A stretch of 36,907 nt of DNA from Burkholderiales bacterium. Lineage in GTDB: Bacteria; Pseudomonadota; Gammaproteobacteria; Burkholderiales; Burkholderiaceae_C. The DNA lies in assembly GCA_026400275.1 (NCBI GenBank), contig JAPLPK010000032.1, positions 1 to 36,907 on the forward strand, read 5' to 3'. The position numbers were made by a program, and so were the translations under genes. This document shows, one piece after another, positions 32,367 to 36,907 of the stretch; position 1 is the first letter of the stretch; the number at the start of each line of letters is the position of its first letter. The notes beneath the pieces are model-generated. The model was not told where the DNA came from, did no database searches, and saw nothing but the letters and a program-made list of their open reading frames with translations.

Positions 32367-35300
32367 TGGCGATCTGGCGACCTTCACGCAAGAGCCTGCT
32401 ATGGATGCTGGGCGCACCCTTGGTTCTGCTGGCCCTGGTGGCAGCCCTGGCGGGTGGGCTCTGGCTCTGGCTGGGTAGCGGCACCTCGCTGGCTACGGTC
32501 CTGGACCGCGTGGCACCTTATCTGCCCGCAGGCCATTCGCTGCAAGCGCGCGACGTCAGCGGCTCGGTGCGCCAGGGCGGCCACATCGGCAGCCTGCATT
32601 ACCAAAGCCCAGACATCACCATAGACGCGCAAGACATCGCGGTGGAATGGCAGATCCAGCACCTGCTGCAGCGCAAGCTAAACCTCAGCCAGCTGCGCGT
32701 GGCCCAGCTGCGCATTACGCAAGCCCCTTCTACCAGCCCCAGCAAACCGCTGACCGAGGTGGTCCTGCCGCTGCAGCTGGATGTGGTGTTTGCGGTAAAT
32801 GACCTGCAATGGACTGGCCCGCCCGCTCTGCTGGCCAGCAACCTGGCAGGCCGCTACCGTTATGACGGCAGCCAGCACCAACTGAAGCTGGACAGCCTGC
32901 ACATCGCATCCGGCCAATACAGCGGGCAAGCCCAACTACAAGCACACAGCCCCATGGCCTTGGACGCAAAGGTAGAAGGCCAGGTTGAAACCAGTATTCC
33001 GGGTAGCAAAACTCCTTTGCACATCGCTGCAAGCGCCTCTGCCCAAGGCCCCTTGGCCGGCCAGGATGCCCAGCTGGAAGTACGGGCCCAGCTGACCCCA
33101 GACAAGGCAGCCCAACAGCCCTTGCAAGCCACCGTGACAGCGCAAGTACGCCCCTGGGCAGAGCAACCACTGCACCAGGCCGAGGCCAAGTTTCAGGACC
33201 TCAACCTCGCCGCACTCTGGCCCGACGCGCCGCAAACCCGTTTGAGTGGCACCGCCCAGGTCATGCCCGATGCGTCCGGCACACCAACAGGCAGCCGCTG
33301 GAACGCCAGCGCAGCCGTGGACAACCGCCTCAGCGGCCCCTGGGACAAAAACCGAATTCCGGTAGACAGCGCGCGCGCCCAACTGCAGTTTCAACAGGGC
33401 GCCTGGGTGGTGCAGTCGCTGACCGCCCAGCTCGGCCAGGGCAGCCTGCATCTACAAGGTCATTTGCAAAACCATTTGGACGGCACGGCCAGCAACGACT
33501 GGACCGCCCAGGCCGAGCTGCAACGTATCAACCCCTCAGCCATATATACCCAGCTGGACCCAGCCCCGCTGAACGGCCAGCTTAGCGCCCAAAGCCGCAG
33601 CGCCACCATCAGCTTCACCGCCGCCGTGCAGCCCGCCGGCGCAGCGCCCGCACGCTCGGCCCTGAACGGCCTGCGCATACAGCAGGCCCGGGCCGTGGGC
33701 CGCTGGGCCCAGGGCACGCTCAGCTTGTCCACCTTACAGTTACAGACCGACGACGCGCAACTGCAAGGCCAACTCGATGTAGCTCTGGCCAGCCGCGCCA
33801 CCAAAGGACAACTGCAGCTGCGCCTGCCCGGCGCCAAGGCCGACCTGCAAGGCAACATCAGCGCCCAGCAAGGGGCAGGCGATGTCAGCCTGCACGTGAC
33901 CGACGCGTTGTCCACCACCCGGTGGCTAGCCCGCCTGCCCGGCCTTGCCACCCGCCTGCAAAACCTGGCCATCAAGGGCCAGGCCGACCTGAGCGGCCAC
34001 TGGACTGGCGGCTGGGCCAACCCCACAGGATCTACACAAAAATCAGGCGTTAATGGGTTGGGCCTGCAAGCCCAGCTGAGCGTGCCCACGCTGGAGCTGC
34101 GCCCCGCCAGCGGCGAACCCATCGTGCTGCGCAATGGCAAGCTGGACCTGTCCGGCAGGCTGCACGCAATGGACCTGCAACTGCAGGCCGAGCTGACTAC
34201 CGGCACCCAGCAGCTGAAGCTGGACAGCCGCGCCAGCGCCGATCTTTCCGCCTCCAGCCAGTGGCAGGCCCGCATTGCCAGCCTGGTGCTGCAACTGCAG
34301 GACAGCACGCGGCCCGGACCGTGGCGGCTGCAGCTGGACCAACCACTGGCCCTGAAACTGACCCGTAGCGCCGGCACTACGGCACTGGACGCCGCCGCCG
34401 GCACCGCCAGCCTGACCGGCCCGGCACCAGGCAGCGCACGCATCAGCTGGCAGCCCGTGGCCTGGTTCCAGGATGGCGCGCACACCCGGCTGCGCACCCA
34501 GGGCAGCGTGCAAGGCATCACCATGGGCTGGCTGGAAACCCTGGCCGCCAGCAGCGGCCAACTGGCGCAGCTGGGGCTGAAGGGCGACCTGGTGCTGGAC
34601 GGAGACTGGGACATCCAGGCCGCCCAGACCCTACAGATCAGCGCCAACCTCAGCCGGCGCAGTGGCGACATCCTGCTGCAAACCGGTGACGACACCAGCC
34701 CCGCACGCGCTGGCACCGCCAGCACGGCCAGCACCATCAGCGCCGGCATCCGCACCGCCAGCGTGGGCCTGCGCAGCAATGGCAACCAGATGCGCGCCAG
34801 CCTGCGCTGGGACAGCGAACGCGCCGGCCAGATCGAGGCCAACCTCGGCACGCAAATCAACAACAGCGATAGCGGCTGGACCTGGCCTGCCGACGCGCCG
34901 CTGAGCGGCAGCGTACGTGCAGAGCTGCCCCGGGTCGGCATCTGGTCGGTACTAGCCCCGCCCGGCTGGCGCATGCGCGGCACGCTGGCCGCCAACGCCA
35001 GCCTCAGCGGCACCCGCCAGGCACCGCAATGGACGGGCACGCTGCAGGCCGACGACCTGGCGCTGCGCTCGGTGGTGGAAGGCATAGAGCTACGCGACGG
35101 CCGCTTCCGCGCCACGCTGGAAGGCCAGCGCCTGAACATCAATGAATTCAGCCTACGCGGCGCCCCCACCGGCGGCACCGGTGCTCCCGCAACGAACGAC
35201 GGCGGTACGTTGACCGCCACCGGCTTCGCACGTTGGTCCAGCGTGGCTCCGGTTGGCATCCAGCTGGACCTGCAAGCCCAGGCGCAGGCCCTGCGCGTCT

Positions 35301-36235
35301 CTGCCCGGGCCGACCGGCGCCTGTCGGTCTCCGGCAAACTGCAAGCCCATCTGGAACAAGGCAAGCTCAGCCTGCAGGGCGCAGTGAAGGCCGACCAGGC
35401 CCTGTTCATCCTGCCCGATGAAACCGCCCCCAGCCTCGGCGGCGATGTGGTCGTGCGCACCCGCAGCACCGGGGCCACAGCCACCACAGCGGCCACGCCC
35501 ACCGCATCCAAGAACACTCCTGACATCACGCTGGACCTGGACCTGGGCAACGACTTCCGCCTGGTCGGGCGCGGCCTGGACACCCGGCTGACCGGCCAGC
35601 TCAAGCTGCGCGCCGGGCCTACGCTGGCCGGCCCGCGCGTCACCGGCGAGCTGCGCACCGTGCGCGGCAGCTACCGCGCCTACAGCCAGAACCTGGATAT
35701 TGAGGAAGGCATCCTGCGGTTCAACGGCCCCTACGACAACCCCTCGCTGGACGTGCTGGCGATCCGCCCCAACCTCAGCGTGCGCGTAGGCGTGCAGATC
35801 ACCGGCACCGCCCTGGCGCCGCGGGTGCGGCTGTATTCCGACTCCGACCTGTCCGACGCTGAAAAGCTGGCCTGGCTGGTGCTGGGCCGCAGTGCGGCCA
35901 ACGGTGGAGCCGAAGCTGCGGTACTACAGCAAGCCGCGCTGGCTCTGCTGGGCGGCAATGGCAAGGGTATTTCAGGCGGCCTGGCGTCCGCACTGGGCCT
36001 GGACGAACTCTCATTCAGCGGCAGCGGCACCAAAACCGACGGCACCACCACGGCCGCAGCCGTCACCTTCGGCAAACGCCTGTCGCGCGACTTCTACGTG
36101 GCCTACGAGCACAGCCTGGCCGGCACGCTGGGCACGCTCTATATCTTTTACGACCTGAGCAAACGCTTCACCCTGCGCGGCCAGACCGGCGAACAAAGCG
36201 CGATCGACCTGATCTTTACGCTGACCTACGACTGA
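32366..36235 (+). CDS. tamB: translocation and assembly module protein TamB
   Basis: 1289 aa. A single N-terminal membrane anchor (about residues 12-34) is followed by a very long beta-taco/repeating beta-strand periplasmic part rich in Gln, Leu and Ala. The conserved C-terminal DUF490/TamB domain ends it: R-G-S-Y-R-A-Y-S-Q-N-L-D-I-E-E-G, R-F-N-G-P-Y-D-N-P-S-L-D, S-D-S-D-L-S-D-A-E-K-L-A-W-L-V-L-G-R. TamB bridges both membranes to TamA and is thought to guide phospholipids. ATG overlaps the tamA stop (TGATG). Length is normal for the family. Confidence 0.96.
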   Translation: MAIWRPSRKSLLWMLGAPLVLLALVAALAGGLWLWLGSGTSLATVLDRVAPYLPAGHSLQARDVSGSVRQGGHIGSLHYQSPDITIDAQDIAVEWQIQHLLQRKLNLSQLRVAQLRITQAPSTSPSKPLTEVVLPLQLDVVFAVNDLQWTGPPALLASNLAGRYRYDGSQHQLKLDSLHIASGQYSGQAQLQAHSPMALDAKVEGQVETSIPGSKTPLHIAASASAQGPLAGQDAQLEVRAQLTPDKAAQQPLQATVTAQVRPWAEQPLHQAEAKFQDLNLAALWPDAPQTRLSGTAQVMPDASGTPTGSRWNASAAVDNRLSGPWDKNRIPVDSARAQLQFQQGAWVVQSLTAQLGQGSLHLQGHLQNHLDGTASNDWTAQAELQRINPSAIYTQLDPAPLNGQLSAQSRSATISFTAAVQPAGAAPARSALNGLRIQQARAVGRWAQGTLSLSTLQLQTDDAQLQGQLDVALASRATKGQLQLRLPGAKADLQGNISAQQGAGDVSLHVTDALSTTRWLARLPGLATRLQNLAIKGQADLSGHWTGGWANPTGSTQKSGVNGLGLQAQLSVPTLELRPASGEPIVLRNGKLDLSGRLHAMDLQLQAELTTGTQQLKLDSRASADLSASSQWQARIASLVLQLQDSTRPGPWRLQLDQPLALKLTRSAGTTALDAAAGTASLTGPAPGSARISWQPVAWFQDGAHTRLRTQGSVQGITMGWLETLAASSGQLAQLGLKGDLVLDGDWDIQAAQTLQISANLSRRSGDILLQTGDDTSPARAGTASTASTISAGIRTASVGLRSNGNQMRASLRWDSERAGQIEANLGTQINNSDSGWTWPADAPLSGSVRAELPRVGIWSVLAPPGWRMRGTLAANASLSGTRQAPQWTGTLQADDLALRSVVEGIELRDGRFRATLEGQRLNINEFSLRGAPTGGTGAPATNDGGTLTATGFARWSSVAPVGIQLDLQAQAQALRVSARADRRLSVSGKLQAHLEQGKLSLQGAVKADQALFILPDETAPSLGGDVVVRTRSTGATATTAATPTASKNTPDITLDLDLGNDFRLVGRGLDTRLTGQLKLRAGPTLAGPRVTGELRTVRGSYRAYSQNLDIEEGILRFNGPYDNPSLDVLAIRPNLSVRVGVQITGTALAPRVRLYSDSDLSDAEKLAWLVLGRSAANGGAEAAVLQQAALALLGGNGKGISGGLASALGLDELSFSGSGTKTDGTTTAAAVTFGKRLSRDFYVAYEHSLAGTLGTLYIFYDLSKRFTLRGQTGEQSAIDLIFTLTYD

Positions 36236-36272
36236 GCCGAAGCCGCCCGTGCCAGGCCCCACCATCCCGGCA

Positions 36273-36349
36273 CCTCTTGTGTAGTTCAATGGATAGAACG
36301 AGTGCCTCCTAAGTGCTAAGTACAGGTTCGACTTCTATGGAGGGGACCA
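36273..36349 (+). tRNA. tRNA-Arg(CCU), degenerate-looking
   Basis: The D arm is perfect (GTTC, loop AATGGATA, GAAC). The anticodon arm is AGTGC / GTGCT with loop CTCCTAA, giving anticodon CCT (36308-36310). The T loop is TTCGACT on a stem with one mismatch and one wobble. The 3' part GGAGGGG-A-CCA encodes CCA. The 5' acceptor strand fits poorly: CCTCTTG pairs 6 of 7 with two G-T, and four nucleotides (TGTA) instead of two lead to the D stem. Either a functional but weak tRNA or a decaying copy. Confidence 0.55.
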
Positions 36350-36378
36350 CCGCCCGCCCCCCCGCGCAGCCTGCCACG

Positions 36379-36907
36379 TCAGTAGCTGCGCAAGCCCAGA
36401 ATCTTCTCGCCCAGCGCGCTCAGCTCTGCTCGCGGATAACGTGTCTGCTCCCAGCCGCGCGGGTCTCCCGGAAATGCATAGCCCTTGGTCGCCTCGCAGT
36501 TGCGCCAAGACGTGACGCGCTCCTCGCGCAGCGCGGCGTTCTGCGTATCAGCCGGCGCGAACGAGATGTACTGCGCCAGCCGCACATCCTGGGCCGAGGT
36601 GTTGGGCCGTATGCCGTGGGCCAGCAGGCTGTTGAAGATCAGCAGATCGCCCGCCTGCAGCGGGATGAAGCGCGGCTGCCAGGGCACGCTGGCCAGGTCG
36701 GGGCGCCAGGGGTTGCGGTCCTTGGGGGCCTGCTGGCGCCAGGACTCCAGGTGCTCGAACAGCTCGGGAATGCACTGGAAGCCGCCCACCTCTTCACGCG
36801 TATCCGACAGCGCCAGCACGCCCTGCACGTTCACCGGTAGCGGGGTGGGCGTGGTGTCGGCGTTCCAGTGGATGAAGGCGGTGAAGCTGCGCTTGCCGCG
36901 GTTGGGC
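36379..36907 (-). CDS. phytanoyl-CoA dioxygenase (PhyH) family protein, 5' end outside the window
   Basis: About 176 C-terminal residues are present; the start lies beyond the window edge. The Fe(II)/2-oxoglutarate dioxygenase features are F-I-H-W-N-A-D (proximal iron ligand region), G-G-F-Q-C-I-P-E near the middle, and L-L-A-H-G-I-R-P-N (distal His followed by the 2-oxoglutarate-binding Arg). Such enzymes hydroxylate small molecules, and the substrate cannot be told. The gene is 29 nt from the end of the tRNA-Arg, on the opposite strand. Confidence 0.85.
   Translation of the reverse strand, partial: PNRGKRSFTAFIHWNADTTPTPLPVNVQGVLALSDTREEVGGFQCIPELFEHLESWRQQAPKDRNPWRPDLASVPWQPRFIPLQAGDLLIFNSLLAHGIRPNTSAQDVRLAQYISFAPADTQNAALREERVTSWRNCEATKGYAFPGDPRGWEQTRYPRAELSALGEKILGLRSY

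Noticed and set aside
34021-34060. Locally AT-richer stretch in tamB (ACACAAAAATCAGGCGTTAATGG) suspected to be another repeat relic
   Set aside because: It lacks the GCAGCTAT and ATAGCA blocks that define the family in this window, so the claim cannot be supported.
33460-35658. 732-codon minus-strand frame inside tamB
   Set aside because: Length comes from the lack of stops antisense to a GC-rich repetitive gene; translation is Ser/Arg/Ala-rich with no fold, and tamB is certain on the other strand.

Overview
The window looks like chromosomal DNA of a Burkholderiales bacterium, most likely family Comamonadaceae (Rhodoferax/Polaromonas/Acidovorax-like). The reasons are the high GC with strong G/C third-position bias, the gene order around glmS, cox and tamAB, small DUF2909/DUF2970 membrane genes inside the cytochrome oxidase cluster, and a short dispersed repeat of a type I remember from that family. 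It is ordinary core chromosome with no phage, transposase, CRISPR array or rRNA. Both ends cut genes: glmS on the left and a phytanoyl-CoA dioxygenase-like gene on the right.

Layout. 1-1805: glmS (minus, 3' end missing), divergent from an Lrp/AsnC regulator. 2605-6424: translationally coupled glcDEF for glycolate oxidation. 6479-7072: an OsmC-like gene and a 45-residue membrane peptide. 7121-8378: the heat-shock sigma factor gene rpoH, with a sigma-32-like promoter and a perfect CIRCE (HrcA operator) upstream and a strong terminator downstream. 8377-18113: the aa3-type cytochrome c oxidase locus on the minus strand, transcribed as ctaC, ctaD, a 38-aa small assembly protein, ctaG, DUF2970, ctaE, surf1, a Sco-like thioredoxin-fold gene, ctaA, ctaB and sco. 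A single plus-strand DUF2909 gene interrupts it. The locus thus makes the enzyme subunits, heme O/A and the Cu/heme insertion factors. 18244-21409: a BioC-like methyltransferase, comF, a threonine aldolase and trmL. 21482-26138: a MaoC-type hydratase, an orphan ParA, a KefF-like quinone reductase coupled to a KefB/C-type K+/H+ antiporter, and a WYL regulator. 26579-27761: DUF1841 and cytochrome c4. 27875-30550: a MoxR ATPase / GNAT / VWA operon. 30555-36235: tamA-tamB for outer-membrane protein export. 36273-36349: a degenerate-looking tRNA-Arg(CCU).

The most unusual signal is a roughly 56-nt imperfectly palindromic repeat. Three copies are intergenic (2436, 6424, 21413), a fourth weaker one is at about 26313, and clearly related sequence lies inside four coding genes. 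In sco it encodes the hydrophobic core of the lipoprotein signal peptide. In the KefB-like, BioC-like and DUF1841 genes it is read in one and the same frame, giving an Ala-rich A-[IL]-x-x-[IV]-A helix-like peptide. The second signal is the dual heat-shock control apparent upstream of rpoH. All identities and alignments were made by eye; no database search was possible.
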